Part shown: in pieces, positions 44,207 through 52,697 of the stretch | How the letters are laid out: every line of letters starts with the position of its first letter | Position numbering within the stretch: position 1 is the stretch's first letter | NCBI RefSeq assembly: GCF_905397275.1 | Contig: NZ_CAJPUY010000010.1 | Span: 1-64,000, forward strand | DNA: 64,000 bases | Direction: 5' to 3' | From: Cupriavidus yeoncheonensis | GTDB lineage: Bacteria; Pseudomonadota; Gammaproteobacteria; Burkholderiales; Burkholderiaceae | Notes under the pieces: model-generated | Databases searched by the model: none | Seen by the model: only the letters and a program-made list of their open reading frames with translations | Told to the model about the DNA's origin: nothing | Made by a program: the position numbers and the translations under genes

Positions 44207-46216
44207 TTACGCTACCAGCGACGAGCCCCAGCAGAACGACTCGGGGTGACGGATGTTCACGTCCACGTCCTGGAACGTGATGATGCGCAGGCCGCCGCTG
44301 GTCGACAGCGCATACGGGTCCACGGTGATGTCCAGGCCGCCCCACATTGCCACCAGCAGGTCCGACCAGTTGCCGAAGAACACGTCGCCGTCAATCAGCT
44401 GGTTGCTGATGTCGCAGGCGTAGCCGTTCACGGTGCCGCCTTCCTCCCACAGCGTTGCCGAACCGGCCGCGCTGAACTTCAGGGTGGACTTGGCATAGCC
44501 GCGGAACTTGGCGTTTGCCGCATAGCTCATGGAATCCACGTCCGCGTTGTCGGCGGAGATTTCAGTTTCCATCTGGACCAGTTCGGCGAACGTCGGGTTC
44601 GTCGCGGCGAAGTCCACGCCGTTGATGCCGGTGTACGCCTTCAGACCCTTCGGCTGGTTGCCGCTGCCGCTGCCGTAGATGGCCGCGCGGTCGATTTCCA
44701 GAGACATCGACTTCAGCAGGTCGTCGCGGGTCAGCGCTTCGGCGTCCGGCGTCGCTTGCATCAGCATGCGGCGGGTGATGTCCGAATAGGCTGCCAGCGT
44801 CTTCGGGTTCAGGTTGATCTTGTCGACGCCGATTTCAGATGCGGTCGGCGCGTTGCCTTCACCCACCCAGTACGCGGCGGTGCCAGACTTCTGGCGCGGG
44901 ATGTCCAGGTTGCCAACCAGGCCGGCGAGCTTGCGGGCGCGCTTCAGAACCCAGGACTTTTTGCGCAGCATCTCGATGAACGAACCAGACGCCAGTTCAG
45001 TGGCGACAATGTTCGAACCGGGAGCGCCGGACGGGGTCGTGGTGGAGAACGCACGGCCCAGCACATCGGCCGGCACCAGGATGCCCTTGGCTTCCTTGCC
45101 GTAGGCGTCAGCGGCGGCGCGGCTGCACTCGATTTCGAACGCGGCTTCCTTGCGGGCTTGCGCGTTGCTCGGGTCGGCCAGGAACCGGATGGCGCGCATG
45201 AACGAGAACTGGCGCACTTCCCTGTCGGTCAGGCCGATGTCGGCGGCGCGGTTCTGCTCGTCCAGCGGGCGGGCGGTGCGCTCGTTCAGCTTGTCCAGCA
45301 GGGCGCGCTGGAATTCCTCGGCGGTCTTACCCGAACCGATGTATTCCATGGCCAGATCGCGCTGGCCGTACTGCGTGCCCATCTCGGTGATGGTGCGAAC
45401 GCGGGCGCGCTCGGCGTCTTGGCCGCGCTGCTGGTCGGCGCGGGCGGACTCGCCAGCGCGTTCGATGACTTCCAGCACCTTCACGATGTTGCCGGCGTCA
45501 TCCACTTGTGCGCGCACCAGGTTGCCGGCTGCGTCACGGAGGATTTTTTCCATGGTGTTGATTCCCTTTGGCGGAATATCAGAACTGCGTCGATTTTCAA
45601 CAGGTGCCGGCCTATGTTCCTCTTGGGTTTTTTCCGCGCTTCGACCCACGCCCACGCTTGGGTCTGCCGGAACACTCACAAGGGAAATTTCGTAAGGCTC
45701 CCAGTCAGTGATGCGGTACACATCCACGTCGCCTTCGCGCGTCTCTTCCAGCTTGGCCGCATGTACGCGGTAGCCGACAGAAACTAGCTTGCGGATGCCG
45801 TCCACAACGTCCTGGAAAATCTCGTTGGCTCGCGCGCTTCGCCCGAAGCGCACAACGGCACGGCCCCGCCGGTCGTCGCCAATCTCGACACTCTCCACAA
45901 CGCCAACCTGGTCGTCCCAATCGTGGTTCACCAGCAGCGCGGCGCCGCTTTTCAGGCGGTCCATGCGCATGGCACCAGCGGAGTGGTCCAGGATCTCAAT
46001 ACCGAACCATCGTTGGTACTCCAGCTCGCTGGAGAACGACAGTTCGACGGTTCGATTTTCTTCGTCAGCTGCGCGCACTTCGAATGTGCGCTGCAGCCCC
46101 TTGTCGCCATTGATGTCGGCCGGCGCGAGCGTGCGGCGGTCGCTGGCGTCACGCGCCAAGCAGGCGCCGATTAGTCCCGCGACGATGGCGCGGCTATGCA
46201 GTCGGTGTTTGTTCAT
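44207..46216 (-). CDS. Prohead protease-major capsid fusion
   Basis: 669 residues from 46216. Residues about 1-185 form an HK97/U35 prohead protease: SGAALLVNHDWDDQVGVVESV contains the His, and IRKLVSVGYRV the Ser. The rest is an HK97-fold capsid protein with scaffold-like delta region (MEKILRDAAGNLVRAQVDDAGN) and core (PRQKSGTAAYWVGEGNAPTASEIGVDKINLNPKTLAAYSDITRRML; NWSDLLVAMWGGLDI). An internal ATG at 45553 has AAAGGGA upstream and a late promoter before it, so separate capsid may also be made. It overlaps the portal stop. Confidence 0.85.
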   Translation of the reverse strand: MNKHRLHSRAIVAGLIGACLARDASDRRTLAPADINGDKGLQRTFEVRAADEENRTVELSFSSELEYQRWFGIEILDHSAGAMRMDRLKSGAALLVNHDWDDQVGVVESVEIGDDRRGRAVVRFGRSARANEIFQDVVDGIRKLVSVGYRVHAAKLEETREGDVDVYRITDWEPYEISLVSVPADPSVGVGRSAEKTQEEHRPAPVENRRSSDIPPKGINTMEKILRDAAGNLVRAQVDDAGNIVKVLEVIERAGESARADQQRGQDAERARVRTITEMGTQYGQRDLAMEYIGSGKTAEEFQRALLDKLNERTARPLDEQNRAADIGLTDREVRQFSFMRAIRFLADPSNAQARKEAAFEIECSRAAADAYGKEAKGILVPADVLGRAFSTTTPSGAPGSNIVATELASGSFIEMLRKKSWVLKRARKLAGLVGNLDIPRQKSGTAAYWVGEGNAPTASEIGVDKINLNPKTLAAYSDITRRMLMQATPDAEALTRDDLLKSMSLEIDRAAIYGSGSGNQPKGLKAYTGINGVDFAATNPTFAELVQMETEISADNADVDSMSYAANAKFRGYAKSTLKFSAAGSATLWEEGGTVNGYACDISNQLIDGDVFFGNWSDLLVAMWGGLDITVDPYALSTSGGLRIITFQDVDVNIRHPESFCWGSSLVA
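45593..45637 (-). promoter_or_regulatory. Late promoter 4, inside the protease-capsid gene
   Basis: GGAAAAAACCCAAGAGGAAC (one mismatch to the other copies) followed after 17 bp by GAAAAT (45593-45598). It is in the coding sequence (AEKTQEEHR), 62 bases before the internal capsid start at 45553. Confidence 0.65.
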
Positions 46217-47780
46217 TCTTCGGTCCAGGTGCGGGTTTCGGCGGCTGTCGACCCATTGACAGCAGCACCAGCTCTTTCGCGGTCGCCTCGTCCAGCCCTT
46301 CGGCAACGTAGGCGTCGATCATGGCGCGCACATCGCGCGCGGCCTCGGCCCACACGGTGCCGGGGTCACGGCCCTGCTCGCGGATGATCTGGCCGGGGCT
46401 GGCCAGCATGTTGTTTTTCGACTCCACCGCGGCGTCCACGTCCGCACGCGGGTCGATCCACTGCCAGCGGCGCGGTTGCCAATCGACAGCGCGATAGCGC
46501 TGCAGGCGCTCGGCCTTCAGCGGACGACCCTTCACGATGAAGCGGCCAGCCAGCAGGGCGCGCGGCAGCCAGGCGTCGAATACGCGCTGGATCAGCGTTT
46601 CCGTCAGCCACTCCTGCAGCTCTTTCCAGTGCTCGCGGCTGTCCAGCGTGCCCTGGCGGATGCTGGAGAAATTCACCCCTTCCAGATCGGCCGCCAACTC
46701 GTTGTACGGCACGCCCATGCCGGCGGAAATGCCACGCAGCATGGTTTTGTAGAATGGGGAGAACTCGCCGGACGGGTATTGCGGGTTCCATTCCTTCAGT
46801 TCGGCGCCTTCCGGCAGCGTTTCGAACACGCCAGCCTCGGCGTTGATTTCCGGAACCTCGTCGTCATCGTCCAGGGCGGGGCCGTAGCCTTCTCGCCACT
46901 GGATGAAACCCATTTTCGCGGCACCAACGCGCGCGTTCACAACGGCGGCATCTTCGAAGCCGTTCAGGTGCCGCATGCGGAACAGCGATGTGGCCATCCA
47001 CGGCAGGCCGCGTTTCTGGCCTTCCATGTCTTCTAGGAATCCGTGGATGATCTCGTCTGCCGGAATCCGGATGTAATCGTGACCACCGAAGCTGTAGTCG
47101 GCTCGCCGGTCGTCCGTGGTCGTGAAATAAAACCACAGCGGGCGGCCGTACAGGCTGAAATGGATGCCGTGGCGGATATACCCGCCACCCGGCGGCTGGT
47201 CGTCGTTCAGGTCGATAGGGCAGCGCTGCGGGTCAAGTGTCTGCAGGGCGAAGCCCCAATGCCCCGCATCACGCCCAGTCACCAGGCGAACCATGTATTC
47301 GCCGTCCTTCGCTGCCGAATTCACGCACGAACGCTGGATGGCGCGCCAGGAGCGCTTCCCGGTCACGTCGCAGTTTTCCGGCTTGCTCCACTCGCACCAC
47401 GCCGCCTCGATGGCTTCGTTTGCCAGCTTGTCCAGCGCGCCCTTGTCGTCGCGGGACTGCGCTTGCATCAGCACACCGTGCGGGCCGACGATGTTTTGCC
47501 GGCACATGCGCAGGAACGCCTTGGCGTAGTCATTGTTTGCGCACTGCTCGCGCGAACGCGCCACCAGCGTGCGCTGGTTCCGCATGATGATGATGTCCGC
47601 CGACAGCGGCATCGTGCCCCAACTTGACGTTAGGCGATCGGACTGACCCGCGGCGTACAGGCTACGCATGCCGCGGCGAAGCGGCATCATCGGGCGGCCA
47701 GTCGCGGCCTGTTCGACAGTCGCTGGCATGCTGCGACGGCCGGTGATTTTCGCCTGGCGGATGTAGTCGTCCGGGGACAC
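46194..47780 (-). CDS. Portal protein, lambda gpB type
   Basis: 528 residues. Family features include NDYAKAFLRMCRQNIVGPHGVLMQAQSRD, DGEYMVRLVTGRDAGHWGFALQTLDP, IHGFLEDMEGQKRGLPWMATSLFRMRHLNGFEDAAVVNARVGAAKMGFI and ISAGMGVPYNELAADLEGVNFSSIRQG. It forms the twelve-part DNA gate of the head. The C-terminus is a disordered Pro/Lys tail overlapping the protease start by 23 bases. Confidence 0.93.
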   Translation of the reverse strand: MSPDDYIRQAKITGRRSMPATVEQAATGRPMMPLRRGMRSLYAAGQSDRLTSSWGTMPLSADIIIMRNQRTLVARSREQCANNDYAKAFLRMCRQNIVGPHGVLMQAQSRDDKGALDKLANEAIEAAWCEWSKPENCDVTGKRSWRAIQRSCVNSAAKDGEYMVRLVTGRDAGHWGFALQTLDPQRCPIDLNDDQPPGGGYIRHGIHFSLYGRPLWFYFTTTDDRRADYSFGGHDYIRIPADEIIHGFLEDMEGQKRGLPWMATSLFRMRHLNGFEDAAVVNARVGAAKMGFIQWREGYGPALDDDDEVPEINAEAGVFETLPEGAELKEWNPQYPSGEFSPFYKTMLRGISAGMGVPYNELAADLEGVNFSSIRQGTLDSREHWKELQEWLTETLIQRVFDAWLPRALLAGRFIVKGRPLKAERLQRYRAVDWQPRRWQWIDPRADVDAAVESKNNMLASPGQIIREQGRDPGTVWAEAARDVRAMIDAYVAEGLDEATAKELVLLSMGRQPPKPAPGPKNEQTPTA

Positions 47781-47781
47781 G

Positions 47782-48315
47782 TCAGAACCTCACGCGCACG
47801 GCGGCGCCGAATAGCGAACGGCCACGCGTGGCGGCTTCCTCGCGGCGGACTTCCGCGCGGTACGTGTCTCGCAGCTTCAGCAGCTCGGACACCGGCGTGC
47901 GCCACAGCTCGCGGTTATTGATCTTGTAGCGCTCCTGGTCCATCGAAGCGCGCTTCTCGATGACTGCCTCAATGGCATCCAGCGCGCGGCGGGCGTGGCT
48001 TCGCGGGTCGGTGCCGTCCGCAGTGTTCGCCATGTCCGGTGCGATGGTGATGGTGCCGGATTCAACCTCCACCACGTCCGCGCCATTGGTCGCGCGCACG
48101 CTGTAGGCGTACACGCCAGGCGTCCACAGCGTGGTCGCCGTCGCTTCGGCACGCAGGCGGTGCTGGTCGCCCTCGGCCGCGCTCGACACGTTGATGGTGG
48201 ACGGACCACGAAACATCGCGGACAGCGCCCACACGGGCGCCGGGTAGTCGTCTAGGCGAACCAGGCGGCTGAATGTCAGCCCAGCGCTGATTTTTGCGGG
48301 AAAAATGCCGTTCAC
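47782..48315 (-). CDS. Connector-region protein, lambda W position
   Basis: 177 residues. The first 90 are beta-rich and Ig-like (YPAPVWALSAMFRGPSTINVSSAAEGDQHRLRAEATATTLWTPGVYAYSVRATN). The last 70 are helical and basic (RRALDAIEAVIEKRASMDQERYKINNRELWRTPVSELLKLRDTYRAEVRREEA), resembling the gpW joining domain. It stands between terminase and portal, as lambda W does, but is more than twice as long. No Shine-Dalgarno-like box is visible. Confidence 0.6.
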   Translation of the reverse strand: MNGIFPAKISAGLTFSRLVRLDDYPAPVWALSAMFRGPSTINVSSAAEGDQHRLRAEATATTLWTPGVYAYSVRATNGADVVEVESGTITIAPDMANTADGTDPRSHARRALDAIEAVIEKRASMDQERYKINNRELWRTPVSELLKLRDTYRAEVRREEAATRGRSLFGAAVRVRF

Positions 48316-48322
48316 AGCCCCA

Positions 48323-50461
48323 TTACCAGGAATTTACCCAGCCGCCGCGGCGCTTTGGAGTGCCCAGGCTGCTGGAACGTCGAATGCGGACAGTCTCCCG
48401 CGTCGGCGCTGGGGGTTCCTCTTGGGTTATTTCCGGCTGTTTTTCGGCCTGTTTTTGGGCCGGTTTTGGCTCGATTCTTGGCTGTTTAGGCGGAGCATCG
48501 GCCTGTTTTTTCAGGATTTCGCGGACTTTTTCCGGGTCTTTTAGCGTTTCAACGACCTTCACAGCGGTTTCTGCCACTCTTGCGGCCCACTGTTCGCGAG
48601 TTTCGCGGGCGGCGGCTAGATCCTTCGGAATCAGCCGTTCTGCGAGGCGTTTCAGGTTCGGCTGCATGATCTTCAGCGCGCCGTACGCGTACACGCGGCA
48701 GTCCAGCTTTTCGTTCCTGTCGCGATCGTTCTTGCGCCACTCGCGCACCGGCTGGCCTTTCACGTAGCGGACCACCAGGCGTTCGGCGGTCAGCTGCTTG
48801 AAGTGCTCGGCGTCCCATTCGTCCTGCAGCGGAAAGTGGCAGAAGCCTGGCCCTTCCTTCGCCTGCGCCAGGCGGCGCATCACCACCAGCTTGGCTTCGT
48901 CAACGCCCACGCGGAACAGGTCCGTGAACTTGGATTTCTTCTTGCCGGTCTGCTTGCGGTTCGGCTTTTCCACGATGGGGATACCCCAGCCGCCCAGCCC
49001 CTTCACGCCAAAGATGCGCCGGCCAGTCTTGCCACGCAGCCAGTCGTAAGCCGCGGCCGTCATGCCGCCAGTGCCGCCGGTGTCGACGCAGGCAGCTTCA
49101 ATTCGCAGCAGTGCACCACTTTCGTGCTGGTACGTGTTGGCCAGTAGCTCCTCCAGGTCGTTCCATACCTCGCTGCCAAGCGGGTCGCCCCACAGCACGC
49201 CGGTATCCACAGACCACGATTCCTCACCGATGCCCCATGCCACCACTTCGTATTCCAGGCGGTCGTCCTGCATGTCCACGCCGACAGACAGCCACACGCC
49301 GCCCATGGGCACCTGCGCCGGGTATTCCTCGCGTCGCGCAAGCAGGCCATCCGGGTCCGCCTTATCGCCGGCCGCAAACGGCCAGCCCAGCGACACGTTC
49401 ACGAACGATTGCAGGTCACCAAGCGCCAGCTTGTCCAGGTAGGACTGCACAATGTCGCGCAGCCGGCGGAACGTGGAAGCCATTTCCGGTGCGTGGAAGG
49501 ACGCATGCCCCTTGAACGGCTTGCTGGCAATCCAGCCGCCGCCGTCGCGCTCGGCGTTGCGAATGGCAGCGATGCGCTGGCCGTCATCCCACAGGCTTCC
49601 GCACCCACCGCAGCAGTACATGGCGCTGGCGGGGTCATGCTCTTGCGCAATGTCCTTTTCCGCGTCCTTGATGCCACTGGACTGGCGGCCAGTCCAGCGC
49701 ACGTTTTCCCAGCGGAAATACTGCAGTTCGTCGCAGTGCGGGCAGCGCACGTGCCAGCGGCGTTGGTCGCCAGCCAGCCAGCCCTTGTGGATGCGGCTGG
49801 TTTCCAAGTCCACTGGCGTGCTGCTGCGAATGTCCAGGCGATCGTCACCGAACGTCGCGGAACGCTGCGCCAGCAGTTCCAGGAAGTCACCTTCTGCCGT
49901 CACGTCATAGCCGTCCACTTCGTCGGCCTGCGTGACCGGCGCCGAACGGCCGCGCGCAGTTTTCGGGCTGCCGGCCCAGCTGAACATCAGCCAGCCGCCG
50001 ACGTAGGAAATCATGCGGCTGTTGTTCACGCCCTGGCGGCCCCGCGCCTTCGCCATCTTTTTGGCGATTTTCGGGTTCGCTTCCAGCATCGGCTTTAGCT
50101 TTGTTTCCTGGAACGTCGCCATGTCGCCCTCGGACGGCTGCGCCATGATCTGGCTGCGCGGTTCGTGGTCGATGAAATAGCCGGTGATGCACTGCTGACA
50201 GGTCGTCTTGCCGGTCTGCGCGGCCAGCATCAAGTCCATTCGGCGCATGCCGGGTTCCTTGATGGCGTCCAGGATGCCGCGCTGCAGCGGGGCGTTGTCG
50301 AAATTGATAGGGCCGGGGATTGCGTTGCCCACCGGAATGCGCACGTTCTTTGCTGCCCACACGGACGGCAGCATATCGGGCGGCGGCACAAGGTTTTCCG
50401 CCGCGCGACGCATGGCGGAAGCGACGGCGCCCCAGTTGCTGAACTGGTCAAGCGTCGTCAT
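48323..50461 (-). CDS. Terminase large subunit, GpA type
   Basis: 712 residues. The packaging ATPase shows a Walker A variant (MLAAQTGKTTC, about 78-88) and an acidic box (VTQADEVDGYD). A CPHCDELQYFRW zinc-like site and CCGGCGSLWDDG lie in the middle, and the nuclease region (SVGVDMQDDRLEYEVVAWG; ACVDTGGTGG) follows. The C-terminal 110 residues are a Lys/Glu/Pro-rich tail (KQAEKQPEITQEEPPAP). That tail contains a late-promoter element. It pairs with the small subunit, whose frame overlaps the start by 14 bases. Confidence 0.93.
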   Translation of the reverse strand: MTTLDQFSNWGAVASAMRRAAENLVPPPDMLPSVWAAKNVRIPVGNAIPGPINFDNAPLQRGILDAIKEPGMRRMDLMLAAQTGKTTCQQCITGYFIDHEPRSQIMAQPSEGDMATFQETKLKPMLEANPKIAKKMAKARGRQGVNNSRMISYVGGWLMFSWAGSPKTARGRSAPVTQADEVDGYDVTAEGDFLELLAQRSATFGDDRLDIRSSTPVDLETSRIHKGWLAGDQRRWHVRCPHCDELQYFRWENVRWTGRQSSGIKDAEKDIAQEHDPASAMYCCGGCGSLWDDGQRIAAIRNAERDGGGWIASKPFKGHASFHAPEMASTFRRLRDIVQSYLDKLALGDLQSFVNVSLGWPFAAGDKADPDGLLARREEYPAQVPMGGVWLSVGVDMQDDRLEYEVVAWGIGEESWSVDTGVLWGDPLGSEVWNDLEELLANTYQHESGALLRIEAACVDTGGTGGMTAAAYDWLRGKTGRRIFGVKGLGGWGIPIVEKPNRKQTGKKKSKFTDLFRVGVDEAKLVVMRRLAQAKEGPGFCHFPLQDEWDAEHFKQLTAERLVVRYVKGQPVREWRKNDRDRNEKLDCRVYAYGALKIMQPNLKRLAERLIPKDLAAARETREQWAARVAETAVKVVETLKDPEKVREILKKQADAPPKQPRIEPKPAQKQAEKQPEITQEEPPAPTRETVRIRRSSSLGTPKRRGGWVNSW
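48392..48436 (-). promoter_or_regulatory. Late promoter 5, inside the terminase gene end
   Basis: GGAAATAACCCAAGAGGAAC followed after 17 bp by GAGACT (48392-48397), the weakest -10 of the set. It codes for PEITQEEP in TerL and would start a transcript for connector, portal and head genes. Confidence 0.6.
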
Positions 50462-50954
50462 CGTCGGATTCGTCTTCGTCGTCGGGCGGTGTCAGGTCTG
50501 CGGTGGCTGCCTGCTCAAGCGCTAGCGTCAGCTCGGCGCGCAGCTTCTGCTTGAACGTCATTTCGTCTGTCTCGCCCAGCAGCTGCAGCACCGCGCGCTG
50601 GGGTACGTTCATGACGTTCTGCCGAATGGCGGCCATCATGGATGCCTGGGCGCGTTCGAATTCCTGGAGGGGCGCCACCTCGCCCTTGGCCTTGGCCAGC
50701 GCCAGTTCGGCCTGCTCCATCTTTGCGCGGGCCGTGCGCTTTTCGATTTCTTCCAGGTCGTCGGTGGCTCCGCCGGCAGCCTCAGCCTTCCTGTCTGCGT
50801 ACCACCGTATTACATCGGCCAGGTCGAATGACCACTCCACGCCGCGGCCGCCACGCTGCAGCACCGGCATGCCTTCTTTCACCCACCGGTCAACGGTTGG
50901 CAGCGAAACGCCAACGTGTTCAGCCAGGCCCGAACGGTTCAGTCGAACGCCCAT
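50448..50954 (-). CDS. Terminase small subunit
   Basis: 168 residues of the Nu1/DUF1441 type: an N-terminal winged helix (LNRSGLAEHVGVSLPTVDRWVKEGMPVLQRGGRGVEWSFDLADVIRWY), a coiled-coil middle (EEIEKRTARAKMEQAELALAKAKGEVAPLQEFERA) and an acidic tail. It binds the packaging start site and brings in the large subunit. A group of inverted repeats lies about 110-170 bp upstream. Confidence 0.85.
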   Translation of the reverse strand: MGVRLNRSGLAEHVGVSLPTVDRWVKEGMPVLQRGGRGVEWSFDLADVIRWYADRKAEAAGGATDDLEEIEKRTARAKMEQAELALAKAKGEVAPLQEFERAQASMMAAIRQNVMNVPQRAVLQLLGETDEMTFKQKLRAELTLALEQAATADLTPPDDEDESDDDDA

Positions 50955-51064
50955 TCCTTATAACCGCAGGTAATCATAAATCGTGGTTTTAGAGGCCACG
51001 CAGATATCGAGTGGCGCGGGAGCAGTGCCCCCGCAGGCTAGGGGTGCCGAGAAGGACCCGTTAC

Positions 51065-51121
51065 GTTGCGTTTATGCAACACATCGGCACCATTATGGTG
51101 CGTGTTGCATGCGAGCAACAC
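51065..51121. promoter_or_regulatory. Overlapping inverted repeats with alternative pairings
   Basis: Four segments GTTGC (51065), GCAAC (51076), GTTGC (51104) and GCAAC (51115) can pair 1-2, 2-3 or 3-4. Pairing 2-3 is extended to TGCAACAC/GTGTTGCA and encloses a perfect GCACCAT-T-ATGGTGC hairpin (51087-51101). The whole lies in the 205 bp between the Rz stop and the TerS start. It may be a terminase-binding (cos/pac) region or an RNA switch. Confidence 0.5.
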
Positions 51122-51159
51122 CACGCCCCACCACAGCCCGCAGTACGTCAGCCACGCCA

Positions 51160-51663
51160 TCACTGCCCCCTGTCCATACGCACAATCGCCTGGCACGCCG
51201 CCAGTTGCACCGCTACTTCGTCGGCCTCTCCTGCAATTCGCAGCACCAGTTCAGCATCCGCTGCCTGAAGTCCGCCGCGCGCGGCAGCATCACCCATGCT
51301 GGCGCCGGTGCCAGCCTGGCTGGCTGTACCGGGTCCGCTGGCAGCGGGGCAGGTGAGACGGTCCCGCACGCGGATAGAGCCAGCGCGCAGGTCAGCGATA
51401 GTGCGATCAGAAATAGTTTTCGCATCGGCCAGTTCCTTGGTGTGCTTGGCGTCCAGCGCCGCCATGTCGTCGGCGTGCTGGTCTTCCTTGTCGCGCTCGC
51501 GCTTTTCGGCGTCAGCGGTGCGCTTGTTTGCGTTGGCCAGGTCGGCGTTGTACTTGGCCTGCCAGGCGGAATTGGTGCCGTTCGTGCCAACCTTGACGCC
51601 ACCGAAGAACAGCGCGGCAAACACCATGAGTGCGCCGATGATGGCGGCGGCGGCGCGAATCAT
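51160..51663 (-). CDS. Spanin Rz-like inner-membrane protein
   Basis: 167 residues. An N-terminal membrane helix (MIRAAAAIIGALMVFAALFFGG) is followed by a coiled coil (YNADLANANKRTADAEKRERDKEDQHADDMAALDAKHTKELADAKTISDRTIADL). It fuses inner and outer membranes at the end of lysis together with Rz1, which is encoded within it in another frame. It overlaps the gene at 51660 by 4 bases. Confidence 0.82.
   Translation of the reverse strand: MIRAAAAIIGALMVFAALFFGGVKVGTNGTNSAWQAKYNADLANANKRTADAEKRERDKEDQHADDMAALDAKHTKELADAKTISDRTIADLRAGSIRVRDRLTCPAASGPGTASQAGTGASMGDAAARGGLQAADAELVLRIAGEADEVAVQLAACQAIVRMDRGQ
51213..51425 (-). CDS. Spanin Rz1-like lipoprotein, embedded in Rz
   Basis: 70 residues in a different frame from Rz and entirely within it. 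MRKLFLIALSLTCALALSAC is a lipoprotein signal with lipobox LSAC, followed by the proline-rich segment PAPLPADPVQPARLAPAPAW expected for Rz1. Confidence 0.8.
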   Translation of the reverse strand: MRKLFLIALSLTCALALSACGTVSPAPLPADPVQPARLAPAPAWVMLPRAADFRQRMLNWCCELQERPTK

Positions 51664-52040
51664 GCTGCGTCCGCCTTCACGGGCACGCAGAAGTACGGCC
51701 GCACGTAGAAGTGGCCAGGGTAGCCAATACGCATGCGCTTGGCGTTCACCAGCTCGATGAACTTTCGCATGCCGGCTTCGTCCAGGTGCTGGAAATAGAA
51801 TTTGATGCCAGGCGCCTGTGCGGTGTCCGTGCCGTGCAGATAGGCCTTATAGCTCTTGTCTGTCGGGCCAACTTCGCCGCCTGCCTCAATGAATGCCAGG
51901 AACGCTTCCTGGCTCACGCTGCCGCAATAGCTGCAGGTGCCGCCATCGCGGTAGTGGTCGCCCTTTTCCACCTGGTCGTACTTGAACGGGCTATTGGCCG
52001 CCCACGGACCACGGCGGCCACAACGAAATGCTTCGCTCAT
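51660..52040 (-). CDS. Lysis-cassette protein of unknown function, zinc-like motif
   Basis: 126 residues between endolysin and Rz. It carries CSYCGSVSQEAFLAFIEAGGEVGPTDKSYKAYLH, where CxxC with Cys8 and later residues may bind zinc, and ends KFIELVNAKRMRIGYPGHFYVRPYFCVPV. No membrane helix. It overlaps its neighbours by 4 bases at each end, which points to coupled translation. Confidence 0.6.
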   Translation of the reverse strand: MSEAFRCGRRGPWAANSPFKYDQVEKGDHYRDGGTCSYCGSVSQEAFLAFIEAGGEVGPTDKSYKAYLHGTDTAQAPGIKFYFQHLDEAGMRKFIELVNAKRMRIGYPGHFYVRPYFCVPVKADAA

Positions 52041-52501
52041 GCTAGTTTCCCCTCACAGATAGCCCGCTCAGTCTCGCGCCGCTTCACCAACCCCGGCAGC
52101 ACCTTGCCGCCGGCATATGTCCAGCGCGACAGTTCCGCACATGCACCGGCCATGTCGCCAGCGTTCGCCTTGCGCGCCATCGAGCTACCGCAGAATTTCG
52201 GAGTGCCCACGTTGAACGCGAACGACACGAACGCAGCGCGCTGACCGGTGCTCATCGGCGCCGTAACGCACCGCTGCACGCCTTGTGCGTGCTCCACCAG
52301 GTCATCCGCCAGCAACTGTTCGCACTCGGCGCGCGTGTAGGGCTTGCCCAGTACCGCAGTGGCCGTATGGCCAGCGCATGCCGTCACAATGCCAATCGGG
52401 TCACGGTAGCCCCGCAACACCATGCCTTCGAACTGCGGGACATAGGCTGTCAGTAGAGTTGCGCACCCAGCGCCAACTGCGGCCACCAGGCGCTTATTCA
52501 T
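52037..52501 (-). CDS. Endolysin, GH24 lysozyme with SAR-like start
   Basis: 154 residues from 52501. The catalytic set is complete: Glu25, Asp34 and Thr40 with the E-8-D-5-T spacing (FEGMVLRGYRDPIGIVTACAGHT). The N-terminus MNKRLVAAVGAGCATLLTAY is weakly hydrophobic and non-cleaved in type, suggesting a signal-arrest-release endolysin that is freed when the membrane is depolarised. It cuts peptidoglycan. It overlaps the holin frame by 8 bases. Confidence 0.88.
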   Translation of the reverse strand: MNKRLVAAVGAGCATLLTAYVPQFEGMVLRGYRDPIGIVTACAGHTATAVLGKPYTRAECEQLLADDLVEHAQGVQRCVTAPMSTGQRAAFVSFAFNVGTPKFCGSSMARKANAGDMAGACAELSRWTYAGGKVLPGLVKRRETERAICEGKLA

Positions 52502-52697
52502 CGCTGGTACTCGACACCAGGCCGTGGCGCTGCAGAAAAGGGCGCACATGCTCGCGCCACGCTTTCTGCCCGATCAACCAGGCCGTGTACATGAATGCGG
52601 CAAAGCCCGCCGCATCGTTCCAGCTGGCAATGCCAACTGCAGCCCAGGCGCTGGCGATCTTCGCAATCAACCAGCCTGTGTGTTCGGAGTTATCCAT
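52494..52697 (-). CDS. Holin-like small membrane protein
   Basis: 67 residues with two hydrophobic segments (WLIAKIASAWAAVGIASW and AGFAAFMYTAWLIGQ) and a charged C-terminus (RPFLQRHGLVSSTSDE). It is in the usual holin place before the endolysin. Late promoter 6 lies about 30 bp upstream, inside the preceding gene. Confidence 0.75.
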   Translation of the reverse strand: MDNSEHTGWLIAKIASAWAAVGIASWNDAAGFAAFMYTAWLIGQKAWREHVRPFLQRHGLVSSTSDE

